Positions 32,740 to 44,351 of a stretch of DNA of 64,000 nucleotides are shown here, piece by piece. This DNA is from Ichthyophis bannanicus (taxonomy: Eukaryota; Chordata; Amphibia; Gymnophiona; Ichthyophiidae), in contig CM066045.1 in assembly GCA_033557465.1 (NCBI GenBank), forward strand, positions 129,725,596 to 129,789,595. Direction: 5' to 3'. The notes beneath the pieces are model-generated. The model was not told the DNA's origin and did not search any database. It saw only the letters and a list, made by a program, of their open reading frames with translations. Numbering within the stretch: the stretch's first letter is position 1; every line of letters starts with the position of its first letter. A program made the translations under genes and the position numbers.

Positions 32740-33884
32740 TGAGCAGGGGCTGTTCCTGGGAGTGAAGTTAGGAAGGGGTTAGTGCTTATGCTGATCCTCC
32801 CACCCCCCCTCCCTCCCGCCCCCAACCACCAAAAAAGAAATGTTGCCGATTCACAAAACCAAGCCCATGGACAGGATGCTCATTGCTCCACGGGGTCTCT
32901 CTTTGTAAATGAAATGCCAGTTCAGCAACATACCAGCTTGCTTCCTTCCTGTTGTCAGAGTCCCTTGAGACATCCAAAAGCGTGCTCTGCACTCACGAAT
33001 ACCGCAATGAGGTGGGGTGGGGAAGGAACCATGTAGCATGCATCCAGCTAAATGTAGCACTGTGATTAGCTGCCCTTCCTAATGCAGGAAAATCAGAGCT
33101 ACTATAACAGAGAGTACAGTATTTGTAACACAACCTGTTCCATGCATAGTCTTTATAGCTCTGGCTACCGTTCCCTCTGTTTGCTGGTTTTGGTGCCTGA
33201 AACTCACCCTCTGGCTAGGCTTACTTTCCATATCAAGAAAAATTAAAATACAGCTCTTTTTATATCCTCTGTAGCTTCCAGCCCTTGTCAGCTAGGGCTG
33301 ATCGCACTCAGGGGGCCTTACCAATTAAATTGGCTTTGTGGGTGTCAGCAATCGGCATGGACGAGTAGCTGACACTGAATTGATACAGCTTGCACTTTTA
33401 TATTTAATTTGGTTTATGTAGGCTATGCCTCTCAAATGTTGTCCTTCCCTTATGTTTATGTGATTTACAAGGAATTTTCAGTCCAGGAGAGGTTGCTAGC
33501 CAGTTTTCAAAGGGAAAATCTGGCAATGGTCTTGCGCCAGAGGGTAAAGAATTTGCCTGGATTTAAAAATAAAAACCTTGTAGATACTTTAGGGGAATTT
33601 CCCTAAACCTGGCAACAGCACTGCCCCTTCTTCCTACAGGGAAGAGTGTGTGGGTTATAGACAGTGTACATATCTTTTGCACATAGAGAGGGATGAACCA
33701 GTTTTCAGACAATATTTTTCATATGGTAAATATGCACTTATCTATGTAAAACTTTCTGTAAATTGCCCCAGGATTGATTTTGTGTAGCCAGATTTTTAAA
33801 ATGGCTTCAGAGATGGTGCAGCTCAGTGTAGCATCTTGCTAACATTTGTCATTCTGTTATTTTGGTCATATTTCGGGACTAGGT
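32740..33884. other. Unassigned sequence
   Basis: No gene. A C-rich run occurs at about 32798-32822. Confidence 0.35.
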
Positions 33885-33898
33885 AAATAATACATTTT
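33885..33898. repeat. 14-bp target-site duplication of the palindrome, left copy
   Basis: AAATAATACATTTT is repeated exactly at 34655-34668. The pair brackets the palindrome and 28 extra bases (33899-33926) on its left. A duplication of this length is characteristic of target-primed retrotransposition and is unlike the usual 2-8 bp of cut-and-paste elements. Confidence 0.88.
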
Positions 33899-33926
33899 CA
33901 AAAACAAACACTCCCCAAAATCAAAT

Positions 33927-34654
33927 CCAAAACCAAAAAAGAGTGAAATCAATGTGAGCACACAAAAAATGTCTTATATTGTATATTTCTGTTTTTTTGT
34001 TTTTTTTGTCGGAAGGTGGCCGTGGGGTTTAAAAACCTCTCGAAGCCATTTCTTCCATTTTAATCAACACGTAATTTCTAAAACTTCGAAATTATAGACC
34101 CTCTCAGGAGCCAACAAGGTGAAAAACATAAACCACTATTTAGGCACCACCTTGAATAATTTAAAACTGCTTAATAGCATTCAACCATAGCCAATTATCA
34201 AAACTGACTTATCTGGCTTATCGGAACCAACGAAGATCAGGAACACTGCAACATTTAGAGTCCTTATCGTCTTGATGATCAGCATATTTTTCGGACCACA
34301 GATCATCAAGACGATAAGGACTCTAAATGTTGCAGTGTTCCTGATCTTCGTTGGTTCCGATAAGCCAGATAAGTCAGTTTTGATAATTGGCTATGGTTGA
34401 ATGCTATTAAGCAGTTTTAAATTATTCAAGGTGGTGCCTAAATAGTGGTTTATGTTTTTCACCTTGTTGGCTCCTGAGAGGGTCTATAATTTCGAAGTTT
34501 TAGAAATTACGTGTTGATTAAAATGGAAGAAATGGCTTCGAGAGGTTTTTAAACCCCACGGCCACCTTCCGACAAAAAAAACAAAAAAACAGAAATATAC
34601 AATATAAGACATTTTTTGTGTGCTCACATTGATTTCACTCTTTTTTGGTTTTGG
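33927..34654. repeat. Long hairpin: 354-bp inverted arms, 20-base loop
   Basis: The left arm is 33927-34280, the loop 34281-34300 and the right arm 34301-34654. The arms have equal length and, wherever I compared them, are exact reverse complements, including homopolymer runs. The arm contains no gene. Its outer end is rich in GGTTTT/CCAAAA words, and a 28-base non-palindromic piece of similar style (33899-33926) lies between the left duplication and the left arm. I do not recognise the family; a Penelope-like or other LINE 3' end is possible. Transcription from either side would give a long double-stranded hairpin RNA. Confidence 0.93.
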
Positions 34655-34809
34655 AAATAATACATTTTGGCTACATTGCTTCTTCTTGAGGTACTGTTAA
34701 AGCTACTTAGCTACTCATTTGCAGGAGTGAAGACATTTTTTTGGGCCGTCCTGGTCTTGAGCTTATATCGGAAAGCAGTGTTGCATTTGTTTGTTTTTTT
34801 TCATTATTT

Positions 34810-35910
34810 TACTGTATTTAAAAGCATTTATATACCGCCTGGTGCAAAGCATTCTAGGTGGTGTGCATCATATAAACACAAGCAACCCCCAAACCCAACC
34901 CAAACAGAACCTACACCAACCGCCAAAATGCTGCCATACCACTGCTGTTTCACCACCCTGCTAACCCACCAGGAAAGAAGAAGATTTTTAGGCCCTTGCA
35001 AAATCACAATAAGTTTGATTAGGCCCGCAATATCGCTGGGAAAGAGTTCCATAACATTGGAACAGCCATAGCGAACATACGCGTGCACCATCACTGTAGT
35101 CTAATCTGACTGGGCTCTGGAACCTCCAGCAACCAAGCCCCAGCTGAGCGCAACGCTCAACTAGGAATATACCATTGCAACAAATTCTGAAGGTACCAGA
35201 GCCCCAGGCCCCAAAGGGCCTTAAAGGCCAATACAAAAAATTTGAAAATACATCTCTGCTTAACCAGCAACCAATGGAGTTATTCCAACAATCTGGAGAC
35301 AGGCGTTTGTCTGCCAAGATGGTTCCTGCTGCAGAATTCTGGACTACTTGCAATTTTCTAATTAAATATGCAGGAAACCCACATATAATGAATTGCAATA
35401 CTCAAGACGAGAAAGCACTAGCACCTGGATAACCAGGCACAGTGCATCCTGATCCAAATATGGCTGAAGAAAACAATGGATATTATAATAACGCTGTATC
35501 ATTCCATGCTGTGACCGCACCTTTCTCTTCAACCTGGATCAGGTGAATGTGTAGGGAGCTCTGTTTCCCCCGGCGCCGGCCAGATGAATAGACGGTCTGG
35601 ACGTCTGGATCAGACGTCTAGACCCACTATTCTGGTCTCAGAATAGACCCCATAATAAACAGACCCCCCCCCATGAGGACAGGCCCACCCTTAAACTCTC
35701 ATCAGTTAGCGTCCCACATATTAAAACCTCTGACTTGTCGATATTCAGGACAAGATGGTGCAAGCGCAGCCAGACCGTGATATCCTCAAGACAAAGCTTG
35801 GCACGCTCAAACATCGCAACTTCATCACCCACCACAACAATCACCAGCTGGATATCATCAGCATATAAAATCCCCCTGAATTTGTAATTCATGATTCTAC
35901 CCATTTAAAT
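34810..35910 (-). pseudogene. L2-like LINE fragment with partial reverse transcriptase
   Basis: On the minus strand 35904-35638 reads GILYADDIQLVIVVV (RT YADD motif kept) and VLNIDKSEVLICG. Further down, frameshifted, 35398-34988 gives LIRKLQVVQNSAAGT, NNSIGCWLSRDVFSNFLYWPLRPFGAWGSG and similar C-terminal blocks of the L2/CR1 group. The 3' end near 34830 has a GGCGGTATATAAATGC block. Several frameshifts. A different L2-like subfamily from families A and B. Confidence 0.78.
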
Positions 35911-36235
35911 GTGCCCCATTTCCAATAATGCTTCTAGATAGGGATGTCGGAAATCCTTGACTGGCCCAAAATTTCCCTCCTGGAACTGGTTAACTGCAGC
36001 ACCATTTCTTGCATAGATAAGGAATTCCCACAACACTGAAAATTCAGCTAACCCTTTGCCAGCATCTTCACCCATGGTGGTCACAAAATAGTAGTGTTGG
36101 CCACATGTGAGAAACACTGACACTGTTGTCACTATCCTTGAAGACATTCTGGCCCTTGTTTGCTACTATTTATCTATTTTTTCTCAAAGAGAACGCCAAG
36201 ATTGCAGGTCTGTCTCCACTGAATTAACTACAGGC
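35911..36235. other. Unassigned sequence
   Basis: Probably the continuation of an old LINE or unique DNA. No frame of note. Confidence 0.3.
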
Positions 36236-36237
36236 TA

Positions 36238-36368
36238 GGCCGCGGGCCTTGGAGATCCCACAATTGGGTTTTCAGGATACTCATAATGAAAATGCATATT
36301 CCTTGCTGATATCCTGACTCACTGTGGGATTCCCAAAGTGGCGAGGTTTGGAAAACCCTGGACTAGGT
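36238..36368. mobile_element. MITE-A copy, short
   Basis: TTGGGTTTTCAGGATACTCA and TGATATCCTGACTCACTGTG halves are inverted around a TAATGAAAATGCAT centre. The outer parts GGCCTTGGAGATCCC and TTTGGAAAACCCTGG are worn ends. Confidence 0.55.
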
Positions 36369-37365
36369 CATAATATCTTCACCTCTTCTCAGATAATGCC
36401 AGATTACTTTGAGAAATTGTCAACAGTAAAGAACAGTAGAAACCGACATAGAATAATCCTATGAAATACAAGGCAGCGAGCCTGTGACACCGTCATGGAT
36501 CGGGGCGAGGAGCAAGGCAGAGGCACTTAAATGGAAGGGAATATTACCTTTGGAATTCACAGAATCAGCGCCAGCTGCCCAGATTCTTGTTTCGAGTGAT
36601 TTATCCTAGTTTACCTTCAAGAAACAGGGTCAGAGGGGATTTGAGGCAACAGCAAGCACTGTATAAGGCTCAAAAAAATAATTTTATTTAAACCACAAAA
36701 CATACCCTTGAGAAAAAAAATCTTCCTGTTTTAGCATGACGTTAGTTTCCTGGCACAAGAAAGAAAAGCATTGCAGGTAATGGCAAAAATCCAGTCATTC
36801 ATGATCTTTCTCCAGAACCTCGTGTGTGTGTCATAGATATATATTTATAGTCCGCAATTTTTCATCATTAACTTCTAGGATGATCATCGTGTTTTTATTA
36901 ACATGGAATGTGCTGTGTTATCATCCTTCCACAGAATTGCTTCACGGTGACATTTGTTAAATTAGCGTCTCTTCTACTGATTTTTCACTGGCTGCAAATC
37001 CAGCTGTAAAATACCATGTCTTGAGTAAGACACCATGAAATGTCTCAGCCTAATAAGTGCAGCAATATGCATTAAAGTGATACTAGAAATTTTCAATAAA
37101 CACTTCCAGAAAGACACTAGAAGTGGCATCTGCAAAGGGGAATTGTTAATATTAATAGATACATTCAGTTATCTATCCTGCCAGTCATCCACAGTTTGCT
37201 GTTCGAGGCATGGGTGGGTCAGAAGCAAAGCACAGAAAATAACAGTTCTGATCTCCCTGAAGGGAGAGGTTTGCGGAATCATTCATGCTGGTAGAAAATT
37301 TCCCATTTCTGTGCAGATGGTGTTCTTACAGGAGAAGAACTGGCTTAGTGGTTACTTTAGCACTC
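36369..37365. other. Unassigned sequence
   Basis: The 142-codon plus frame at 37035-37463 ends inside the inverted repeat described next and has no family resemblance that I can see. I do not call it a gene. Confidence 0.3.
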
Positions 37366-37369
37366 CTTT

Positions 37370-37590
37370 GCAAAAGCAAATGTCTCCAGGAAACTGTCAC
37401 CAAATGCAAAGACTTACAAACTTAAAAACTTACAAAACCACCCCCACTCCCGATGACTTTTGATGCAGCACAACCCACATGGGTGGTGGTTTTGTAAGTT
37501 TTTAAGACAAGCGCTTTGTTGAAATTATTTATATTATTTTGCATTTGCTGAAACTTTTCTGGAGACATTGACTTTTGCATATAGTGCACT
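37370..37590. repeat. Imperfect inverted repeat
   Basis: The core arms 37421-37445 (CTTAAAAACTTACAAAACCA...) and 37481-37506 are nearly perfect complements. Outer arms AATGTCTCCAGGAAA...CAAATGCAAA (about 37378) and TTTGCATTTG...CTGGAGACATT (about 37542) also pair, with extra bases on the right side. The spacer is 35 bases. Confidence 0.8.
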
Positions 37591-37875
37591 TGAGATTAAG
37601 AATAATGGGACAAACGATTTACTACAAGATGAGTCTAATTTGAACCACCTTAATGGCAACTTGTAACAGTTGCCCGTTGATGCTTTAAGATGCCCCTTAA
37701 AGGTTTATTGTGAAAGAAACTTAAAGAAATTGTTTTTGGATTATTTTTGTACAGTGGAGTACAATATTGTTTTATAGCTTGTTTGATGTTGCATCTTAGA
37801 TATTATGGTAGCAGTGGTCTGTGGTCTATTCTGTGCTGCTTTAAGGGTTTCATTTAGTCATTTTGAATAATTTAG

Positions 37876-39295
37876 CGGCCTGTTAACTAAACTGTGCTAA
37901 TGGTTAATGTATGCTTTACACATGCTAATCAGCTAGCACAGAGCCAGAGTAACTACTCGCATACACTTAAACTGAGAGCGCATTCCAAACTCCACACTAA
38001 GAGGCATGTTTACTAAGGGTCATGCCGCTAGTATGCAATTCACCCCAAAATCGAGCATGGAAGTGGTGCTCAATCCATCTAAAAAATGGAGGTGTGCCTG
38101 GCATGTGCCATGTTGCTAGCATGGATATCACTCTTGAGGTGCAGTAAATGCACCCGCACTGAGTGCTACATCACTGGGGAGTGCATGCCAAAAATGCCTG
38201 TGCTACCCATGATGTGGACATTCCACCAAAGAACTGTCCAGCCTCTGCCCCAATCTACACTATTCGGGTAGCATGGGATTTTTTAGCACACGGTACACCT
38301 GGCACATGCTAAACCCCACCCCACCCAGTAGCGCATTACCCTAACTGCATAATGAGCGACGGGGCTGGAAATGGGTGGGTTAGAGGTAGAGGGGGGCATT
38401 GACTAGCCATTGCGATTAGCATAGGGGTTATTTATGCACACCAATTGTCAATATTGCAGTTAGCGCGGGTTCACTTAATGCCAGTGGGTGACACTAAGTG
38501 CATCACATTATTTGCAAATGCCATTGTCACGCATTAGGGAAATGTTCAATGCGGTAACTGCTGTTCACATCCCCAAAGGCCAGTACAGGGCTGCCTCAGT
38601 TACTGCGCTTTAGATTTTACTCCAGATGTTTGTTACGTGCAAACTCTTAGCACACTTTAGTGAACATATCCCTTAGTGTGATTTCTTTGTTACTTCACTT
38701 CAGTACATGGAAATAGAAATTAACAAGTAAAACAAAACAAAAATTATCTCTATATATTTTTACTGTATATTTTTTGATGTACTGTAATCCTTTGCTATGG
38801 TTTCTATATATAAGGTTTTACTGTGAACTGCTTTGTTTGCTTAATGGACCTTCAGTGAATCAAATTTTAACACACAAATACATTTCTTGACCAGCTTCCT
38901 CAGGTTCAGAGCCGAGGATGGCATTGCCAGCTCCATAAGCTTATCTGGGAGGTGGTCATTTGAGAAGTCCTATGCGACATTTACATCTATAGAATGCGTA
39001 CACGTATAAATGGCATGTTTTTTTACGAATGGAAATGGCCTGGAATGCACAAATATAAATAATGGGCATGGTTAGAGAGGGTCAAAAAATGATGGAGAAG
39101 ATACTCAGTGGCGGCAGCTAGCACTGATACAGCAGTTAATTGCTGAACGCTAAACTCAGATATTCATTGCTCAGTAGTGGCAATATTCAGCAGAAAATTG
39201 CAACGCTATCTGCATTTAACTGTTAATGCAGCAGGCTTGGCGAGTGCTGTCTGCTGCGTTAACAGCTAATGCAGTTTAGTAAACAGGCCCCTTTG
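37876..39295. mobile_element. Composite of worn MITEs with TTTACTAA-type ends
   Basis: Inner element: CACACTAAGAGGCATGTTTA at 37993 is inverted against TGAACATATCCCTTAGTGTG ending at 38680. Outer pair: CGGCCTGTTAACTAAACTG near 37879 is inverted against CAGTTTAGTAAACAGGCCCC near 39270. The interior has long GC-ordered repeats of GCATG/CATGC words but no gene. Worn ends leave the duplications unreadable. Confidence 0.45.
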
Positions 39296-39599
39296 TCTTT
39301 CTACAGTTCTTAGGACCCATTGTTTTGATTTGGCTGTAGCTGCCCTTGTCTGCCTCCTAGTAGCTGTGACACTAGGCAACTGCATAGTTTGCCTAGTGGT
39401 TGAGCCGGCCCTGATCCAGTCTAATCATCTGCATTCATACAAGGAGGCAGCCAAGTGATGCTGCTCTTCTTTTGTATATGTAGGTTCTGGAAATTGATGC
39501 ACCTGAGGTATGTTTCCTGTTTCCTGGCCCCCTCATGCCTATTTTACTGAAGACTCCACATTCGGAGGAGCCTTTTGTAAAACTCTGGGAGAAATGTGA

Positions 39600-39955
39600 A
39601 CAGCCTGACACGGACATCCCAATTTTAACCTTAAGATTCTTTGCGAAATAGCGCTTCCTCCTTATTAAAAAACTGAAAACCTGCCTCTTTATTGGACACT
39701 TTACAGACCCCATTTAACCGCTTGAACTAAATAGACCTTCACATTCCAAGAAAATTCACCCCTCCCCCCACACAATTTTTGAATGTAATATAGTTTCAAT
39801 GTTACAATGTTTCACTGTTAATTCCGTACCATTTATAATGGAATGACACCATTCTAGGTAAAGTCCTATTGGCCCCATTGTTACCATGTAAAACGCTTAG
39901 AATTGGAGATACAGCGGTATAGAAAACTGTTAAAAATGAATAAATTAAGGTGGTT
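39600..39955 (+). mobile_element. L2-like LINE 3' end
   Basis: The plus text LLIKKLKTCLFIGHF is the usual last block of L2-like ORF2. The tail CATGTAAAACGCTTAGAATT...ACAGCGGTATAGAAAACTG ends in AATAAATT. A short coding remnant (39540-39640) precedes it. Confidence 0.65.
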
Positions 39956-40009
39956 CAGTATTGTCACTTTTTGTTATAGGGCCCCTTATAAAGCAGCTGG
40001 CCATCATTG

Positions 40010-40300
40010 TTTTAAATTAGACCCGGATATATAATGCCGGGGACATGTCCGGGCACTAACATTGAACATCCGGTTTTCCCAGCTATCGGTTTAGCTAACC
40101 GAGCAGTGGCTGGCCAGTAAGCTCAACCAAAGTTAGGCCAGCCTTTTATGTGCCTAATTTTAGCTGGTTTAAGTTAAGCAGCCAGTGGCTGAATATCGCA
40201 GTTGACCAATTGACTCAAGCGCTGCCCTCAGGTCGTGAAGTGGTGTTAGGAGGTGGTATTCATTGGCACATAGTGGTCATGTGCTGTTGAACTCATTTTG
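40010..40300. mobile_element. Worn MITE-D fragment (GACCCGGATAT-type end)
   Basis: Begins TTAGACCCGGATATATAATG. A matching inverted end, ATATCCGGGTCTAA, lies at 44567-44580. Internal words such as GCTGAATATCGCAGTTGACC recur at 59.3 and 61.8 kb. The two ends may belong to one element split by later insertions, or to two copies. Confidence 0.45.
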
Positions 40301-40880
40301 AATGTGCCCCCCTATGATTTTTGCTTATTAACCTTGATTTCCCTGGATTTAGCTGTTTTGAAATGTTCTCTGCTACCTAGATTTACTACCCCACACTCAG
40401 CTCTCAGCATGCTTTTCTTATTGCTCATGTCCTGGAGTAGCACAGCTACAGAGATTCTTACATAGATTTATATGAAACCTTGAATGACTCTGTCTTCTGC
40501 AATTGTAGCTGCAGACAAGAGAAAAACCTGTGGGTGGCTGATCTCCAACCAAGAGCCAGAGCAAGAAACTTTGAACAGTCTGTTCTGTAACTCTGGACAT
40601 AAGCGTCTGCTGTAACAGTACACTGCACACATCCCTGGGCACTTACTGTCTACCTTTTTATGGTATGCTTTTCCAAGAAAACTCAAGAGTTCCCAGAGGA
40701 ATAAATAACTTTGTTCTGTAGAAACATAACTGTAATGAGAGGGCCATTAATGTCTTCAATCAAATTAGGCTCTGCAGCAAATATGTAGGGCTAATGATGC
40801 AACTGCTTGTGGAGATGGGCACGCATGATATTGTCTTCATTTAATGACATTCTGAGGTCACTGTTACAATAAGCATAGGA
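40301..40880. other. Unassigned sequence
   Basis: Two short overlapping minus-strand frames (40418-40686) have no recognisable domain. Confidence 0.3.
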
Positions 40881-41235
40881 CAGGACCGTACCTAGCCCTG
40901 TGCGAGTGGTGTGGCCGCACAGGGCACAAAGGTTTAAGGGGCGCATTTCAGCTGTCTGCCGTTGCCTACCGCCACCACTTTTTCTTCTCTCAGCGGCGGC
41001 AGGCAGCTGAAATGCGCCCCTTAAGCCTTCTCGTGGCACGCTAAGCAGGTGTGGTCCCTCTCTTCTCTGACGCGGCATCAGAGCAAGGAGGGACAGATCT
41101 GCTTAGCGCGTCGGCGACTTGCACATCGGGCGTGCCTCTTCTCTCCCGCCGCCATCCAGAAAGTGACTGGGGTGGGGGGGCGCGCGCCCGATGTGGAAGT
41201 CGCACAGGGTGCGATTCACGCTCGTTACGGCCCTG
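40881..41235. mobile_element. hAT-type non-autonomous element
   Basis: The ends CAGGACCGTACCTAG and GTTACGGCCCTG are inverted. Flanks GCATAGGA (40873-40880) and GCAAAGGA (41235-41242) match at 7 of 8. GC-rich inner part with palindromic pieces and no transposase. Confidence 0.75.
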
Positions 41236-41507
41236 CAAAGGATGCCAGCAGAAAAAGGTCAGTTTGGCCCACCCAGGCTGCCATCCATGCCTCCCCAGTG
41301 TGCTACCATCTTTTTCTTTCTCGCTTTTATATGTGTGTGTGTGTTAATCCTTACATAGTTGGGGTTTACGAAAAGAACAACCTGATCTATATATAAAAAC
41401 GAAAGAACTGCTAACTGTGTTAATCCCCTTAGCCAGGATATTCGATGGCACAAATACTGTTAGTGCCGCTGAATAACTGCAGATGCTGCTACACGCCCCG
41501 ATGATAA
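41236..41507. other. Short unique stretch with a (TG)n run
   Basis: Includes a (TG)n run near 41331-41344. From about 41433 the text (AGCCAGGATATTCGATGGCAC) looks like one end of a repeat that resumes after the transposon at 44349. Confidence 0.4.
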
Positions 41508-44348
41508 CACAGGTACACTAAAAAAATTTTTTTTTAAACTGCCTCTAATGTTTCGATTGATTTTTACGTTTTTTGGTGCGCTGAATCCAAATCTGGTAAC
41601 CAATTTGCTCCATCACGTACAGATTTTTTGCTACATTGGGTTAGCAGTTTGAGGTGAACGTTTCAGATTGAGTGCGATCGAGATAAAAGTTTCTTGGATG
41701 AATTCTTTATACTAATTGTTTAGTAGTTATTCAATTAAGAATAAAGAAAATTGTAACAAGGCAGCACATAAGAATAGAGTAATGTCAACAAAACACACTG
41801 TGATGGTAGCAAAATTGTCTGCACTTAAAACAGCCACATACATGTGCACAAACATTGAGCATATAAGAGCGAGGTTAGACACAAAGCAAAGCAAAGAAAT
41901 GTGCAAAAAATGTTGTACAGGTATGTATGTAAGAATAGAAAACGCAAACCGCACCATTGCAATACATGAAGACAAACACCCGATGGTGTGAAAATAAAAT
42001 TCTAATAAATGAGATCCGACACTGTGGTAATAACTAGCAAATTTTTATTTCAAAGTTTAGTAAAAACACGATATTTGTCAACACAGTTTAGATTTTAAAG
42101 TCATTCTTGGGTCAATCAATCTCCTGGTGGGCCCGTTTCTTCTTCCCCCGAATGCTTCTCTTGGTGCGCTGCTTGGCGTATTTTTCATCTGGGGTTTCCC
42201 GCAGCAGCAACCAGCAGAAATCAGCCATCATAGTGGTGTTCCATCTTCCTTGGTACCTTCTCTCTGCGTCCTTGATGTCCTGGTGAAACCTTTCACCTTG
42301 TTCTTCACTGTACGCCCCCAGGTTTTCGGGAAAGTAGTTCACATGGGAGTGCAAGAAATGGACTTTCAGGCTCATGTTACAGCCTTGTTCTTTGAAGGCA
42401 TTGAGCATCCTGGCAACAATATCCTTATAGTTCTCATCCCGCCTGTTCCCCAAGAATTTGAGAACAACATCCTTGAAGGAATCCCAGGCTTCTTATTCCT
42501 TCTCAGACATCGTTTCAGCGAATGCTTCATCTGAAATGAGTTTCCTTATATCAGGGCCAACAAACACTCCTTCCTTTAGCTTTGCTTCAGAAAGTCGGGG
42601 GAACTTTGAGCAAAGGTACCGAAAGCACTCACCATCTTTTGGAAGGGACTTAATGAATTGCTTAATGAGACCCAACTTAATGTGGAGAGGTGGTAATAGA
42701 ATTTTATCACGAGGTACCAAGCTCTCATGAAGAACATTTTTCTCACCGGGTCTCAAATACTCCCGAATTGGCCAGTCTTTTTTCCCCCAGTGTAGGTCGC
42801 GGGCCCGGCTATCCCACAAGCAAAGGAAGCAGGGATATTTGGTGAAACCGGATTGCTGCCCTAATAGCATGGATAGAATTTTAAAGTCTCCACAAATCAT
42901 CCACTTATGCTCATCATAACGAATCTTCTGAAGAATCAGGGCCAAATTCTCGTATTTTTCTTGGAGAATAACAGAGTGAGCAATAGGAACTGAAGCGAAT
43001 GTGTTGCCATTATGAAGAAGAACACCTTTTATGCTGTCTTTTGACGAATCAATGAACAGCCGCCATTCAGCAGGATCATACTTGAGTTTAAACTTTTCCA
43101 TCACTCCGTATATATCGTTGCAAAATACCAAATCTTCCTCTTTGCTGAAATACTTCAAAAATTGTGTCTCGCGGTTGCGGTACCAATAAAAAGTTGTTCC
43201 TGGTGACAATAGATTTTTCTGTTTAAGCCGAGAACCTAGCAGTTGGGCAGCATCTTTTGGGAGTCCTAAATCCCGGTCTAAATCATTCAATTAAGCTTGA
43301 GAGAAAAGTTCAGGTTTCGGATCTGGTTCAGTTTCAAACTCGGAAGTACTGGACTCATCGGGAAAAGCCATCTGATGAGTCTCATCATGATCAGAACCGT
43401 CCACACAAATATGATCCAAAGATTTTGGTGGTTCAGGCACAGGTACTTCGTTGCTATGAGGCATAGGCCTAATTGCTGAGGGAAGGTTGGGGTAACTTAT
43501 TACGTTCTTATTTTTTAAGTTGTATCCCTTCACAATGCAAGAGCAAAAATAGCAGTCACTGCTGTGGTCTCTTTGTTCACGCCACATCATAGGTATTCCG
43601 AAACGAAATGCTTGTTTTTTACCTTTCATCCATAAGCGTAGATCTTCCTCACATGTCTTGCACACTTTGTGAGGAGCCCACGGTTTGTCTTGATCGCCTA
43701 ACTTCAAACCGAAATAGGCGAAATATACTTTTTTAATAAATGCAGAAATGTTCCTCTGCTGCTTTTTCACGGTATATTCCCCACAAATAAAACAAAAACT
43801 GTCCGGAGAGTTGACGCAACCTCTGGCTCTGTGAGCCATCACAAATACACAGCACTGCAAACTACAACTGTAGTGAACCACTTCGGAATAAAGCTGGATT
43901 ACGACTGAACAAACAAAAGGTAATAATGAACTTGCAAGAAACTGAAATTTGACAGGAACGTTCATGTCGCAACCACCGTGTTTGAGCGAGCGAGCGAACG
44001 AGGCGAGGCGAACAGGAAAGAACATGCGCCAGCGCGAGTACTGGATTTAGCCCTCCACACTCCCAATTGTCCTGTTAATGTATAAAATGAATACAAAACA
44101 CTCTAAAATATCATGAGGGAGTGTTTCTAGTTAGTTAACCATTACAACCTCTATTTTGGGCCAAGAAAATAAACTGCAGTCGGCTAAAAAGAAATTATGT
44201 GAACATTCCTTATATGGGTAACAAATCTAATTTTGCAAGAAAACGTGACGTGATGGAACATTTTGGCTATTTTTCCTGGATTCAGCACCCCGAAATCTAT
44301 AGGAATCAGTTGCAAAACTGGAGGCAGTTTTTTGGTAGTGTACCTGTG
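41508..44348 (-). mobile_element. 2.84-kb DNA transposon with TIRs, TAA duplication and one ORF
   Basis: Both ends read CACAGGTACACTA in inverted orientation (41508-41520 and 44336-44348). Similarity continues inward for about 110-130 bases with shared blocks AAACTGCCTC, GCTGAATCCA and TCCATCACGT. The direct flank TAA is present at 41505-41507 and 44349-44351. A single minus-strand gene fills most of the interior (42112-43839). The 3-bp duplication and the CAC start agree with the CACTA/EnSpm-type (CMC) group, but the protein does not obviously look like the plant CACTA transposase. I leave the superfamily open. Confidence 0.88.
42112..43839 (-). pseudogene. Putative transposase of an uncharacterised Zn-finger family, two in-frame stops
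   Basis: The start is the ATG at 43839 (MAHRARGCVNSPDSFCFICG), the position at which remembered family members begin. The frame is open 62 codons further up, but into the TIR side. N-terminal cysteine pairs (FCFICGE, then KVCKTCEEDL) look like a ZAD-like zinc fold. DCYFCSC follows near residue 100. The central region has WRLFIDSSKDS (about 250), MICGDFKI (about 301), YPCFLCLWDSRARDLHW, and LLPPLHIKLGL. The C-terminal region has FLHSHVNYFPENLG, SEEQGERFHQDI and RYQGRW. Conserved D, D and E in IDSS, CGD and GERFH could form an RNase-H-like catalytic triad with a Cys-bearing insert; that is inference. TAA stops interrupt codons 183 (43293-43291) and 449 (42495-42493). No frameshift occurs over 575 codons, so decay is recent or function ended late. 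Confidence 0.85.
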
Positions 44349-44351
44349 TAA

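Noticed and set aside
35175..35432. 85-codon plus-strand frame
   Set aside because: It is antisense to the L2-like C-terminal coding remnant.
43840..44025. Upstream 62-codon extension of the transposon ORF
   Set aside because: The frame is open, but family-like residues begin at the ATG at 43839; the extension is low-complexity at its start and lies in the 5' leader.
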